From Chachezhania antarctica (GTDB lineage Bacteria > Pseudomonadota > Alphaproteobacteria > Rhodobacterales > Rhodobacteraceae): DNA of 64,000 bases. The DNA lies in contig NZ_QZEX01000011.1 in NCBI RefSeq assembly GCF_003646465.1, forward strand, positions 1-64,000. The letters run 5' to 3'. The notes under the pieces were generated by a model that saw only the letters and a program-made list of their open reading frames with translations, was not told the origin of the DNA and searched no databases. Of the stretch, positions 1 to 8,812 are shown piece after piece (position 1 is the stretch's first letter; every line of letters begins with the position of its first letter). Both the position numbers and the translations under genes were made by a program.

Positions 1-600
1 CCCCGTCCGCAGGAACCGGTAGCAGTTTTCATAAAGCGCCAGCGCATGGCCGCTGGTGAACCGACGCTGGATGTTGAGGTTGATCAGCGCAAAGACCTTC
101 GGGTCGTTCAGCTTTTCCGCCAGCGCGGGGGAATAGGCATATTCGCAGATCCCGCCCTTCAGCTTGGCATAGCTGAGCAGCGCCGAGACGCCCCATTCCT
201 GCTGCCCCTGCTCGTCCAGCATGTCCCATTCGGCGACCGTCTCGGCCAGCCCGCGCAGGCTGGCCTTCAGCGTCTCCATGTCGTTCGAATTGTAGCCGAT
301 CATCAGGCAAAGCGTCCTGGCATCGATCCGGTGCACGGCCTGGCTGACCAGCGTGTCATAGGCGTTCAGCAGCAGCACGTTCGACAGCTTGCGTTGCAGC
401 AGCGTCAGCTTGCCCGAGACATGGATCGCTGCGACGTGTTTCTTCACCTCGCCCCGGCGCAGCGAGCCCGTCAGTTGTTCCCGCGGAATATCGTCCATGC
501 GCGCCCCCGGGCGATTCCCATCTGCCCAAGTATCGGCTTCAAGGTACCCGCTGGCAAGTCCGGGTTTGGCACCTATAGCGCGGACAGCCCGGGCTCCCAT
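1..600 (-). CDS. repB: Plasmid replication initiator RepB (Rep_3-like), C-terminus cut by window edge
   Basis: Likely initiator that binds origin iterons and starts plasmid replication. Reading the minus strand from 600 gives 200 open codons that run off the left edge. Residues around 36-75 read GEVKKHVAAIHVSGKLTLLQ and then a leucine-rich helix ending LLLNAYDTL, the N-terminal winged-helix look of Rep_3/RepB-type initiators of Rhodobacterales plasmids. The gene is divergent from parA-parB, the usual neighbours of such initiators. The start is uncertain: ATG at 600 is the longest option and its extra residues (GYLEADTWADGN) look like real protein, but neither it nor the ATG at 498 has a strong ribosome site. 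An iteron-like repeat lies just upstream of 600, so the protein may repress itself. Family call is from recalled sequence character, not a search. Confidence 0.8.
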   Translation of the reverse strand, partial: MGARAVRAIGAKPGLASGYLEADTWADGNRPGARMDDIPREQLTGSLRRGEVKKHVAAIHVSGKLTLLQRKLSNVLLLNAYDTLVSQAVHRIDARTLCLMIGYNSNDMETLKASLRGLAETVAEWDMLDEQGQQEWGVSALLSYAKLKGGICEYAYSPALAEKLNDPKVFALINLNIQRRFTSGHALALYENCYRFLRTG

Positions 601-616
601 CGCCAGTGCATAGGTA

Positions 617-628
617 CCCGGTTACGGG
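617..628 (-). promoter_or_regulatory. Inverted iteron-like repeat beside the repB start
   Basis: On the minus strand this reads CCCGTAACCGGG, matching the iteron pattern CCCGTA..CGGG seen at 762-817. It ends 17 bp upstream of the long repB start codon. In many iteron plasmids an isolated inverted copy at this place is the initiator's autorepression site. That role is inferred. Confidence 0.4.
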
Positions 629-761
629 ACCCGGGCCGCGCGGACCGGCCCCGGATCCCCCTGATCGTGCCCCTCTGCCTTGCCAGAGCACAAGATATCC
701 TTGATTTTCAGAGCAGATCGACTCCGCCCGCCTGCCCTTCCTGCGAATCGGAGCCCCTCTT

Positions 762-817
762 CCCGTAAACGGGTCCCCTATCCCCCGTAGACGGCGCCGC
801 GTTCTCCCGTATGCGGG
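762..817 (+). repeat. Three iteron-like direct repeats
   Basis: Three copies of a 12-bp core occur at 762-773 (CCCGTAAACGGG), 783-794 (CCCGTAGACGGC) and 806-817 (CCCGTATGCGGG). Start-to-start spacing is 21 and 23 bp, about two helical turns, as expected when initiator monomers bind one DNA face. The region adjoins AT-rich DNA and a Rep gene, which supports an origin. The repeats are short and imperfect. Confidence 0.5.
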
Positions 818-981
818 CACCTGTCAGCGGGTAAATATCTGATTTCACATACAGAAATGAACCGTAAAGTCTTTAAATACCTGAAAGGATTCTTAAACGT
901 TCGTGATGTTTTCGATTTCATCAGGTAAAAAAGGGATGGAACAGGTCTGATCGATTCCCATCCGGCCTCTCATGTGCCATA

Positions 982-1011
982 GTTCGCAGCATATCCCCTT
1001 CAAACGCGAAC
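982..1011. promoter_or_regulatory. Inverted repeat upstream of parA
   Basis: GTTCGC at 982-987 and GCGAAC at 1006-1011 are perfect 6-bp arms separated by 18 bp, just before the ribosome site (CGGAG) of parA. It could be a ParA operator or a partition-related site; chance occurrence is possible. Confidence 0.3.
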
Positions 1012-1024
1012 ATGCGGAGCTGAC

Positions 1025-2419
1025 ATGGTGATGAAACCGGGCAACGGATCCCGGGCGGGCGTGCCCTCCTACTTCAACATAGACCCCGCCAAGGCCGCGG
1101 AAAAGCTGTCCGAACCCATCGACACGACCCGCTTCGCCAAGGCCGCCGCCTTTGCCGCCCGTGGCCGCGACGACCTTGCCAAGAGGGGCTACGCCCCCGA
1201 TGGCCAGAAGCGGCTGCGGTCGTTTTCCACATGGGAGATCTGCCGGTACCTGATCCCCGTCGCCCCGGCCCATCTCAGGCGCGTGCTGAAGGCCAACCCG
1301 GAGCTGCCCCAGGGCACGGGGGAAGGCGGCTCGAAATGGTTCACGCTGGAGGAGATCCTGATCCTCCGCGATCACTTTGCCACCGAAGGGGCTGCCAACC
1401 GGGAATACCGCGCGTGGCGGCCGGAAGGCCTGCCGGCCAAGGTGGTGGCGGTGGCCAACTTCAAGGGCGGGGTCGGCAAGACCTCGACCGCCGCGCATCT
1501 GGCGATGTCGGCGGCGCTCGATGGCTACAAGGTGCTGGTGGTCGATCTCGACAGCCAGGGCTCCATGACGTCGATCATGGGGGGCAAGGTGCAGGACGAA
1601 TGGCAGACCGCCTTCCCGCTTCTGGCCCGCGATTTCGCCCGGCATCTGGAGGCCGAGAACAAGGTCCGTGCCGCCTCGGGCGATCCCACGATCCCCTTCG
1701 ACGAGACCCTGACAGAAGCCCTGACCATCGATCCGGCGTCGCTGATCCAGCCCACCCACTGGCCCAATATCGACCTGATCGGCGCGCAGCTGAACCTCTA
1801 CTGGTCGGAATTCCAGGTGCCCGTCTGGCGGATGCAGGCGCGAACTTGGCCGCTGTGGGATTCGCTGTCGAACGCCCTGACCGAAGGTGGGCTGCTGGAC
1901 CGGTACGACCTGATCTTCCTCGATACCCCGCCGGCGCTTGGCTACCTGACGATCAACGCCTTGGCGGCGGCCGATATCCTGCTGGTGCCCCTTGGCGCGT
2001 CGTTCCTGGAATTCGATTCCACGGGCCGGTTCTTCGACATGATCTATTCCACCTTCGCCTCGATCGAAGAGGGCGAAAACCGGATGCGGCGCAGCGATGG
2101 GCTGCCGGAAATGCGGTTCGAATGGGATGCTGTCCGGGCCCTGATCACCCGCTTCGATGCTGCCCAGCAATCTGATCTGGCCAACGTGATCCAAGCCTAT
2201 TTCGGTGATTTCATGACCACCTACCGGCAGGACGTGACGGCCATGGTCGGGCAGGCGGGAGAGCAGGTGTCCGGCATCTACGAGGCCGATTACCGTGATT
2301 TCAACCGCGACACCTATGTCCGGGGGCGCGAGACGTTCGACCGCACCTGGGCCGAGGTCAAGGACCTGATCCTTGGCACATGGTGGCGCGATCAGCAGAT
2401 GGCGAACGCGGAGGGTTAA
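1025..2419 (+). CDS. parA: Plasmid partition ATPase ParA
   Basis: ParA/MinD-type ATPase that with ParB segregates the replicon to daughter cells. The 464-residue product has a deviant Walker A, KGGVGKTST, at about residues 147-155, a Walker A' aspartate (VVDLDSQGS) about 35 residues later, and a Walker B-like LIFLDTPPALGYLT near residue 300. The long N-terminal domain before the ATPase core is typical of type Ia plasmid ParA proteins that also bind DNA and autoregulate. The ATG start has CGGAG upstream. The stop is followed after one base by the parB start, so the two are one operon. Confidence 0.93.
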   Translation: MVMKPGNGSRAGVPSYFNIDPAKAAEKLSEPIDTTRFAKAAAFAARGRDDLAKRGYAPDGQKRLRSFSTWEICRYLIPVAPAHLRRVLKANPELPQGTGEGGSKWFTLEEILILRDHFATEGAANREYRAWRPEGLPAKVVAVANFKGGVGKTSTAAHLAMSAALDGYKVLVVDLDSQGSMTSIMGGKVQDEWQTAFPLLARDFARHLEAENKVRAASGDPTIPFDETLTEALTIDPASLIQPTHWPNIDLIGAQLNLYWSEFQVPVWRMQARTWPLWDSLSNALTEGGLLDRYDLIFLDTPPALGYLTINALAAADILLVPLGASFLEFDSTGRFFDMIYSTFASIEEGENRMRRSDGLPEMRFEWDAVRALITRFDAAQQSDLANVIQAYFGDFMTTYRQDVTAMVGQAGEQVSGIYEADYRDFNRDTYVRGRETFDRTWAEVKDLILGTWWRDQQMANAEG

Positions 2420-2420
2420 G

Positions 2421-3524
2421 ATGGCCAAGCGACGCAAACTGGAACTGCCCTCGGCTGACGATCTCAGCCGCTACGAAGACGAGTTTCGCCGCGAAACCCC
2501 GGTTTCGCGGCCCCCGACATCAGCCCCCATCGCGCAGGTCGCGGCAGAGACGGCCGCCGGGTACGATGCCCGACCGCCGGAGGCCCGGGCCGAGGCGGCG
2601 CGGGACCGGAAGGATGCCGTAAGGCTGCGCGATGCCGAGGGCAGGGGCCTTGTGATGGCCGAGATCCCGCTGGAGGAGATCGACGCCGATGCGCTGGTCC
2701 GCGACCGGGTGGCGCTGGACCAGGTGGAGATGCGGGAATTGGAGAAATCCATTCTTTCCAATGGCTTGCGTCTTCCGATCGAGGTTTTCGAGTATCCGGA
2801 GGCCGAAGCGCAGGCCAAGGGCGCGCGCTTTGGGCTGCTGTCGGGCTACCGGCGGCTGCGGGCCGTGCAGGCGCTGAAGGGGCGGGCGGAGGACGACCGG
2901 TTCGATACGATCCGCGCCGTGATCCGCGACCCCGACGCCATGGGCGGCACCTTCGCCGCGATGGTCGAGGAGAACGAGATCCGCGCCTCGCTGAGCCATT
3001 TCGAACGTGGCCGCATCGCCGTGATCGCCAGCCAGCAGAGCGCCTTTCCGGGGGTCGAGGCGGCGGTGGACGCGCTGTTCCCGCAGGCGTCGAAGGCGAA
3101 GCGGTCGAAGATCCGGTCCTTCGCGCTGATCTTCGAGGAACTGGGCGACATGCTGACCTTCCCCGACCTGATCAAGGAAAAGGACGGTTTGAAGCTGGCG
3201 CAGGCTTTGCGCGACGGGGCCGAGAACAAGCTGCGCCGGAGCCTGGCGGAAACCGTTCTGGACACGCCGGAAGAGGAAGCCGCGGCGCTGGCCCGGGCGC
3301 TGGAGGATCTGGACCCGCCCAAGGCCGATCCGCGCCGGGGCGGGCGGCCGAAGAAGGCGCCGAAGGAGCGCCGGGCCGGGGAGATGCGGCTGGACAGCGG
3401 CGTGACGCTTGTCAGTGCCGAGGACGAGCGCGGCTGGATGATCCGGCTGGACGGCAAGCAGGTGGACCGGGAGCTGGTCGAAGTGGTGATGGCCGAAGTC
3501 GCCCGCCTGCTGGACACGCCCTGA
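2421..3524 (+). CDS. parB: Plasmid partition DNA-binding protein ParB
   Basis: Centromere-binding partner of ParA. The 367-residue product has a ParB/Srx-type nuclease-like fold at about residues 75-190, with the segment GLLSGYRRLRAVQAL matching the GxRRxRA box used in CTP/DNA binding, then MVEENEIRASLSHFERGRIA leading into a helix-turn-helix region. A basic GRPKKAPKERR segment precedes the C-terminal dimer region. The open frame extends upstream, but the ATG at 2421 directly after the parA stop is the natural coupled start. No clear parS site was recognised nearby. Confidence 0.92.
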   Translation: MAKRRKLELPSADDLSRYEDEFRRETPVSRPPTSAPIAQVAAETAAGYDARPPEARAEAARDRKDAVRLRDAEGRGLVMAEIPLEEIDADALVRDRVALDQVEMRELEKSILSNGLRLPIEVFEYPEAEAQAKGARFGLLSGYRRLRAVQALKGRAEDDRFDTIRAVIRDPDAMGGTFAAMVEENEIRASLSHFERGRIAVIASQQSAFPGVEAAVDALFPQASKAKRSKIRSFALIFEELGDMLTFPDLIKEKDGLKLAQALRDGAENKLRRSLAETVLDTPEEEAAALARALEDLDPPKADPRRGGRPKKAPKERRAGEMRLDSGVTLVSAEDERGWMIRLDGKQVDRELVEVVMAEVARLLDTP

Positions 3525-3795
3525 CCGAGGTCGATTTCGTGTATGGGAACCGGTGAGACCGCGATTTTATCGGACGTGACGCGATGAGAAGGAAGCAGGC
3601 GGTTTCATCCCTGTTTTCGGTCTTTAACCGCCGGCCGGATCGTGCACGGCATCCCGTTTCGCCCGGAAACTGCGCCTGTGTGCCGGCCATGCCGGGCGGC
3701 ACACGGCCGATGTTCCGGGCCGCCATGCCCGGCAATCGCACGGTGTCACACGAGAACGCCGGCGATGCTTTCGGTGCAGCCGCGAGACGGCAATG

Positions 3796-4719
3796 TCACA
3801 CCGCGCCGGGCAATTCGATGCTGGCGAAACGTTCCATCGCAAATTCGTAGAACACCGCCGGGGCGAAATGCAGGCTGCTGCGGGTGCGCACAAGCAGGGC
3901 GAACCGGTTCGTCGGCAGGCCCGGATCTTCGAGCGGCCTGAAACAGAGCTGCCCTTTCGTCAGTTCGGTCTGGGCGCCGATGGGCGTCATGATCGAAACG
4001 TAATGCCCCGCCAGCGCCAGCTGCACCAGCATCCGGATGGAGTTCGCTTCGACGATGGGCGGCAGGGACGGGCCCGCCTGTTCAAGGAACGGGTCGATCA
4101 CGCCGCGCAGGGAAATTTCGGGGCGGGCGATGGCGATGGGATAGCTCAGGCAATCGTTCAGCCGCAGGATCTTGCCCGACGCCAGCGGATGGTCCGGTTT
4201 CATCAGCGCGCCCACCCGCACGTCGCGGCGCAGGGCAATTTCAAGGCCTTTCGGCTGCTCGTGGATGAACCCGAAACCGATATCGACCTCATCGTTCAAG
4301 AGCTTGTCGAGAACATCGGCCGAGGACGTGACGATGATGTCCAGATGGATGCGCGGGTGTCTCTGGCCGAACTCGGCCAGGAATTGCGGCAGGAAGGACA
4401 GGCCCACGCTTTCCACGGTGGCGATGCGCACGCGCCCCGTCCGCAACCCGCGCAGCATTTCGATTTCGGCCAGGGCCGTATCGAAGGTCGTCGCCAAGAG
4501 CCGCGTGTGCCGGTAGAGGACCTCTCCCGAGGGCGTAAGATGAAGCCGCTGGCGGTCGCGTTCGAACAGGGTCAGCCCCAGCGCGGTTTCCAGCTGTCCG
4601 ATCTGGCGCGATATGGCCGACGACGCGACATTCAGCTGGCGCGCCGCCTCGCGCATGGACAGGTGGCGCGCGACCGCGTTGAAATAGATCAGCGACGGCT
4701 GATGAAAGACCCGGGCCAT
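3796..4719 (-). CDS. LysR-family transcriptional regulator
   Basis: DNA-binding regulator with a co-inducer domain. The N-terminus (MARVFHQPSLIYFNAVARHL, then AARQLNVASSAISRQIGQLE) is a canonical LysR winged helix-turn-helix over about residues 5-65, and the rest (about 90-300) fits the periplasmic-binding-protein-like effector domain. The start was placed at ATG 4719 because it puts the HTH at the usual distance from the N-terminus; in-frame GTG 4773 and TTG 4809 would add residues with no family match. It faces the decayed molybdenum-hydroxylase gene, and a perfect T-N11-A dyad (4832-4848) lies between them, so that gene was probably its target. Effector unknown. Confidence 0.88.
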   Translation of the reverse strand: MARVFHQPSLIYFNAVARHLSMREAARQLNVASSAISRQIGQLETALGLTLFERDRQRLHLTPSGEVLYRHTRLLATTFDTALAEIEMLRGLRTGRVRIATVESVGLSFLPQFLAEFGQRHPRIHLDIIVTSSADVLDKLLNDEVDIGFGFIHEQPKGLEIALRRDVRVGALMKPDHPLASGKILRLNDCLSYPIAIARPEISLRGVIDPFLEQAGPSLPPIVEANSIRMLVQLALAGHYVSIMTPIGAQTELTKGQLCFRPLEDPGLPTNRFALLVRTRSSLHFAPAVFYEFAMERFASIELPGAV

Positions 4720-4831
4720 ATGCGCGGGGGCCAGGGCGGTGTCGGGCCGCGCATCAGCGACCGGTCTTGGCACGGATTTGCCATCCGGGGTGGCGTCGCC
4801 ATTCTCCAAAGTCGTCGATCCTGTCCAAGCT

Positions 4832-4848
4832 GTTGCCTATCCGGCAAC
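4832..4848. promoter_or_regulatory. LysR-type operator (T-N11-A dyad)
   Basis: GTTGCC-N5-GGCAAC is a perfect 6-bp dyad containing the LysR-family T-N11-A pattern. It lies between the LysR gene (start 4719) and the divergent molybdenum-hydroxylase remnant, where an autoregulatory and activating site is expected. Confidence 0.5.
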
Positions 4849-4980
4849 ACTCTGCGCTCGGATTGAAAATATCAAGGACGTGAATATTGCCGCAAGGTCG
4901 CGCTGCGACTCGACCGTGGCGGGATCGCTTGTTCCGGCTGGTTAAGAGTTTTGGGTTGTATAGGGGCGCGGGTGGATCCG

Positions 4981-6240
4981 ATGACGGTCGAGTCGTTCTT
5001 CGAACGCGGCGAAAGGGCAGGGCCTCCTTCAGACCAGAGGGGGGCCGGTGGCTTCGATTGCCCGGCGGAGCTATCGCATGCCGGTGGGCGCCGGTCTGTC
5101 TTCGATGCCGCAGACGACAGGCGCGTTGCGGACGGCATGACGCATATGAAGATCGTGCGCGCGCCCCATGCCTCTGCCAGGGTCTTGTCGGTCGATGCCG
5201 CGGCCGCGCGTGCCATGCCCGGCGTCATCGCGGTTCTGACGCACGAGGACGTCGCCGATACCACGATCCTTGATCCTGTGATCCGGTTCGCGGGCCAGCG
5301 CGTGGCGGCCGTGGTGGCCGAAACAGAGGCCGTGGCCAAGGCCGCGTGCCGCGCGATTACCGTCGAGTACGACGTTCACGATCCGGTCACGGACCCCCAC
5401 GCCGCGTTAAGCCCCGACAGCCCCAAGGTGCACGAGACGGCCGACAGCAACATCGTGGCCGAACTTCACGGGAGTACCGGCGATGTCGACACCGGGCTGA
5501 CCTTCGCGTTCACGGTGCACGATGCGACCTACACGCAAGATGTCCGGCCTGTGCCTCCCGATGGCCGCGAGTGTACGGGCTGGCTGGACGATGACGCGCG
5601 GCTGATCCTACGCACGGCCGCGCCGTCGCCCGCCCGTATCGGCGATGCGCTGGCAACGCTTCATGACCTTCCGCGCGCGCACGTGCATGTCTTGGGCGAA
5701 GCGTCCGGGCCGGGCGGGCCGGGCATTTTGACCGAAGACATCGTGGCGCTGGCGGTGCTGAAAACGCGCCGTCCGGTGACGCTGAAAGGGTCAGGCCCGG
5801 AGCGGACCGAGGGCACCGCAGAATGTAATCCGATCGAGGTGCGCGTGCGCCTCGGGGCGTCACACGGTGGCAGGCTGACGGCGATGGACCTGCGGGTCGT
5901 GTGCAATGTCGGGGCTTATGGCGGCCACGCCGCCGGGGCGCTGATGCGCGCCGTTGGAGAGTCGGTGGCGCCATACAAGTGCCGCAGCAAGCGGATCGAC
6001 GGATACGCGGTGCGGACCAACACGCCGGCGCCGGGCACCTTTTTCGACGACTGGGTCGCAAAGGCCGATTTCGCTGTCGAACGCGCGATGGACGATCTGG
6101 TGGATAAGCTGGGCCTGGATCCCGTTGCCTTCCGCCGGATGAACGCGATCGGGCCGGCGGATCCGGCGATCTCTGCCGATGGCAGCCACGTCAGGGCAGG
6201 GGGCGGCGTATTGACCGATGGTCGCAACGAGAGCGGTTGA
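4981..6240 (+). pseudogene. Remnant of a molybdenum hydroxylase large subunit (xanthine dehydrogenase/aldehyde oxidase family)
   Basis: The frame is open for about 419 codons (429 if a TTG at 4951 is used), against roughly 750 for intact large subunits. Family likeness is clear in pieces: VRAPHASARVLSVDAAAARA and PGVIAVLTHEDV near residues 55-85, FAGQRVAAVVAET, a glycine-rich NVGAYGGHAAG segment, and a tail resembling MDDLVDKLGLDPVAFRRMN. The motifs that hold the molybdopterin cofactor are replaced: the place of the GGGFGGK-like loop reads GPGGPG, and the place of GAFRGxGxPQ reads GTFFDDWVAK. The C-terminal half is missing and no FAD or Fe-S subunit genes are adjacent. It is best read as a decayed, catalytically dead gene, though the absence of stops or frameshifts is odd. 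Confidence 0.7.
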
Positions 6241-6332
6241 TCATTCCCGGCCCGTAGAACCCTGCCACTCGGGTTGTGAGCACCTCGCGCGCAGGTGCCT
6301 GTATCACATCGGATAACATCGCCTGCTGACTG

Positions 6333-7868
6333 TCATGCGGGGCCTGTGATCTCGACTTCCGTCATGGCCTGTCTGGCCTGATCCAGCGTGGCCCGGGGCG
6401 TGCCGGACGCGTCGATCTTTTGCCAGGACAGGGGCCCGGTGCCTGTCTCCAGTTGCATCATTAGGACACTTGAATCCGCGTCCGAGGCGTCGCCGACGCG
6501 CGCCTCCAGCCGCGTCGTCAGCGTGTCCCGGGGCGCGTCCAGCCAGAAACCGCTGAAGGGGACGCCCGTACGGGCGGCGGTGGCCTCGGCCTCGTCCCGG
6601 AGGGCGGGGTCGATGAAGGTGGCGTCGAGGATCACCGAATGGCCCGCGTCCAGTATCGTTGCGGCCCGGTCGAACATGGCCTCGTACACCGCGTCGCGCC
6701 GGTCGGGCGCGTAATCGCTTGTGGCCAGCTTTTCGTCCGGCCGCTGCCCGGCCTTGCGTTCGAGGTCGGACGACAGAAGCACCGCGCCGGGGAGCGCGCC
6801 AAGGCCGGGCGCAAGGGCCCGGGCCAGCACGCTCTTGCCGCTGCCCGAAAAGCCGCCGACCGCGATCAGGCGCGGCGGGCCGGGGTCAAGCGCCCGGCAG
6901 GCAAGATCGAGATAGGCCGCCACCGCGTCCGCCGAGGCGCCGGCCCGTTCGCGCGCGGCGTCGGTCTGCAATTGCACCATGGCCCGGATCGCGGCCCGCA
7001 CCGACAGGAACAGCGGCAGCGCCGCCAGCCCCGCATCCTGCGCCCCGCGGAAATCGCGCAGCCACGCGTCCAGCACGCGGCACCCCTGCCGGTCCAGATC
7101 GCGGTGCAGCAGGTCCATGATCAGGAAGCCGATGTCGTAGAGCAGATCGCAGGTGCCCAGATCCTCGTCGAATTCCAGTGCGTCGAAGGGGACGGGGCGG
7201 CCGTCGATCACCACGAGGTTGCGCAGGTGCAGATCGCCATGCGCGCGGCGGACATGCCCGTCCCGGCCCCGCACATCGAGACAGGCGCCGACGCGGTCCA
7301 GCGCCCGGGCGGCCGCGTCCTGCCATTCGGACACCCGGCCGGTGCCGTCGGCGCCGGGGAATTCCGCGAAGACCCGGCCCAGTTCATCGAGGATATCGGC
7401 CATCATCGCGCGGCCCGGCTGACGGCGTTCGGGCGTCTGTTCGTGGTAGCGGGCAATCGCCGCGCCCGTGTCGGTGGCGAGCCGGTCATCGAAATCGCCG
7501 CGTTCGGCGATCCGCTCCAGTTCGTTTTCCGCCGGAAAGCGGTTCATGCGGAGCACCCAGTCCACCGCCTCTCCGTCGCCGCCAAGGGCCAGCCCGTCTC
7601 CCGCCCGCGTGACCGGCATCACGTCGCGGTAGATGGAGGGCGCGGCGGGGCGGTTCAGTTCCAGTTCGCGGTCCAGGATCGCGTGGCGCAGGTCCACCGT
7701 GCTAAGGTCAAGATAATCGTAGGTCACCGCCCGCTTCAGCTTCAGCGCCGCGTCGCCCTGAAGGAAGATGACCGAGCAATGGGTTTCGACCACCTCGACG
7801 TCCGAGCCGTCATCGCCTTCGAACCCGGCGCCCGATTTCAGGAAATCTATCGTTTCAGTCTGGTCCAT
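6333..7868 (-). CDS. Bifunctional phosphotransferase-like / P-loop kinase protein
   Basis: A 511-residue fusion of an aminoglycoside-phosphotransferase-like kinase fold (about residues 40-300; HGDLHLRNLVVIDGRPVPFD is its catalytic loop and DALEFD its metal-binding segment) with a C-terminal nucleotide kinase domain containing the P-loop GGFSGSGKS near residue 340. Such fusions are often annotated as aminoglycoside phosphotransferase/ATP-binding protein, but their substrate is unknown and there is no reason to infer antibiotic resistance. The upstream open frame is spurious; ATG 7868 begins protein-like sequence. It is the last gene of the phasin-USP operon, 116 bp after the USP stop, behind an FNR-type site, which suggests a role in low-oxygen or stress metabolism. 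Confidence 0.8.
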   Translation of the reverse strand: MDQTETIDFLKSGAGFEGDDGSDVEVVETHCSVIFLQGDAALKLKRAVTYDYLDLSTVDLRHAILDRELELNRPAAPSIYRDVMPVTRAGDGLALGGDGEAVDWVLRMNRFPAENELERIAERGDFDDRLATDTGAAIARYHEQTPERRQPGRAMMADILDELGRVFAEFPGADGTGRVSEWQDAAARALDRVGACLDVRGRDGHVRRAHGDLHLRNLVVIDGRPVPFDALEFDEDLGTCDLLYDIGFLIMDLLHRDLDRQGCRVLDAWLRDFRGAQDAGLAALPLFLSVRAAIRAMVQLQTDAARERAGASADAVAAYLDLACRALDPGPPRLIAVGGFSGSGKSVLARALAPGLGALPGAVLLSSDLERKAGQRPDEKLATSDYAPDRRDAVYEAMFDRAATILDAGHSVILDATFIDPALRDEAEATAARTGVPFSGFWLDAPRDTLTTRLEARVGDASDADSSVLMMQLETGTGPLSWQKIDASGTPRATLDQARQAMTEVEITGPA

Positions 7869-7984
7869 GGGTGCGCTCCTGTCTGCAGGACGCGGGTCAC
7901 GGGCGCGCCGACCCCGTCCGGCACTGCGGGAACGGCCGCCGGCTGTTCCCCTGTCGTCTGGTTCACGCCGTATCCGTCGGTCAG

Positions 7985-8812
7985 TCAGTGGGCAATCAGG
8001 AGCGGCGTGTTGGACATTCCCGGGAAATCCCGCGTCACGCCGCCCAGAACGAACTCCCGGAACCGCGAATGGCCATATCCGCCCATCACCGTAAGATCCG
8101 CCCCGATTTCGATCTGCCGCTGCCCAAGTGCTTCTGCCGCCGGTCGGCCATCGCCGGCAATGCGCGCGACCGATACGACAAGACCGTGCCGCGACAACAT
8201 CACCGCGAGGTCCTCGCCGCTCTGGGCCTGTTCGGAGGAGGGATCGACCATGGCGATTTCGACCGTGTCGGCGGCTTCCAGCATCGGCCGGGCCCGGCGT
8301 ACGGCATGGAGCGCGGAGACGTTGCCATCCCACCCGATCATCACCGTTTTGGCATCCGGCTTCATGCTGTCCGGTCCCACCATGACCAGCCCGTCGCCGG
8401 TAAAGAGCGCGCCTTCGAAAGCATCCGCATCGGTCCGGTCGAACCGGCCGTCTTCGGGCGCGGCCAGAACGACAAGATCGGAATACCGCGCGCGGTGGCC
8501 GAAGCGGTTGGACAGGGCGCCGGGGGTGGTGACCAGCGTCGACACGTCCGACCGCACGGCTTCGGCTTCAAGGCGGGAGCGCATCGTGCGGGCCAGCGCG
8601 TCGGCCCCGGCCACCGTGTGTCCGTGAAAATCGTTGCGGAAGGCCGTCTCTCCGAACCCGGCATAGGCGCCTGTCGGGATCTCGGGTTCGATGCCGATGG
8701 CCACCACGCTGACATGCGCGTGGTAATGCCGGCTGACGGCAAGCGTGGCGGCAAGCCGGCCGTCATCCCGGGCGGTTCCGTCGGCATAGGTCAGAACTGT
8801 CTTGATGGGCAT
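7985..8812 (-). CDS. Universal stress protein with two tandem USP domains
   Basis: Cytoplasmic UspA-family protein of 275 residues built from two USP folds, about 1-140 and 150-275. The second half carries the ATP-binding signature as MGGYGHSRFREFVLGGVTRD (G-2x-G-9x-G-S/T type); the first half lacks an obvious one. Its start codon overlaps the phasin-like gene's stop by one base (TGATG), so the two are translationally coupled. Tandem USP proteins behind FNR/Anr sites are a common theme in low-oxygen survival of proteobacteria. Confidence 0.9.
   Translation of the reverse strand: MPIKTVLTYADGTARDDGRLAATLAVSRHYHAHVSVVAIGIEPEIPTGAYAGFGETAFRNDFHGHTVAGADALARTMRSRLEAEAVRSDVSTLVTTPGALSNRFGHRARYSDLVVLAAPEDGRFDRTDADAFEGALFTGDGLVMVGPDSMKPDAKTVMIGWDGNVSALHAVRRARPMLEAADTVEIAMVDPSSEQAQSGEDLAVMLSRHGLVVSVARIAGDGRPAAEALGQRQIEIGADLTVMGGYGHSRFREFVLGGVTRDFPGMSNTPLLIAH

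Larger units (their letters stand above)
601..1024. other. Putative replication origin region between repB and parA
   Basis: This 424-bp gap between divergent repB and parA contains no convincing gene. It holds iteron-like repeats (762-817), one inverted copy next to the repB start (617-628), and a stretch at about 831-905 that is clearly more AT-rich than its surroundings and could be the unwinding element. Within the AT-rich part, TGATTTC at 840-846 and GAAATGA at 854-860 form an imperfect dyad. The layout (initiator, iterons, AT-rich DNA, par genes) is typical of iteron plasmids; origin function is inferred. Confidence 0.55.

Noticed and set aside
46-768. 240-codon plus-strand open frame
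   Set aside because: It is antisense to repB and the origin region; its low-complexity GHRQ-rich translation has no protein character, while the minus-strand frame reads as a Rep protein.
762-817. CRISPR-like array
   Set aside because: Repeats are only 12 bp, imperfect, three in number and lie between rep and par genes; iterons explain them better.
3525-3795. Small gene or parS site after parB
   Set aside because: Short open frames cross the gap in several phases without ribosome sites or family likeness, and no convincing parS palindrome was seen.
6333-7868. Aminoglycoside resistance gene
   Set aside because: The phosphotransferase-like fold is fused to a P-loop kinase and sits in a stress operon; nothing indicates antibiotic modification.
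6639-8627. 662-codon plus-strand open frame
   Set aside because: It spans, in antisense, the kinase and universal stress protein genes, both of which have clear domains. Long antisense frames are common in DNA this GC-rich.
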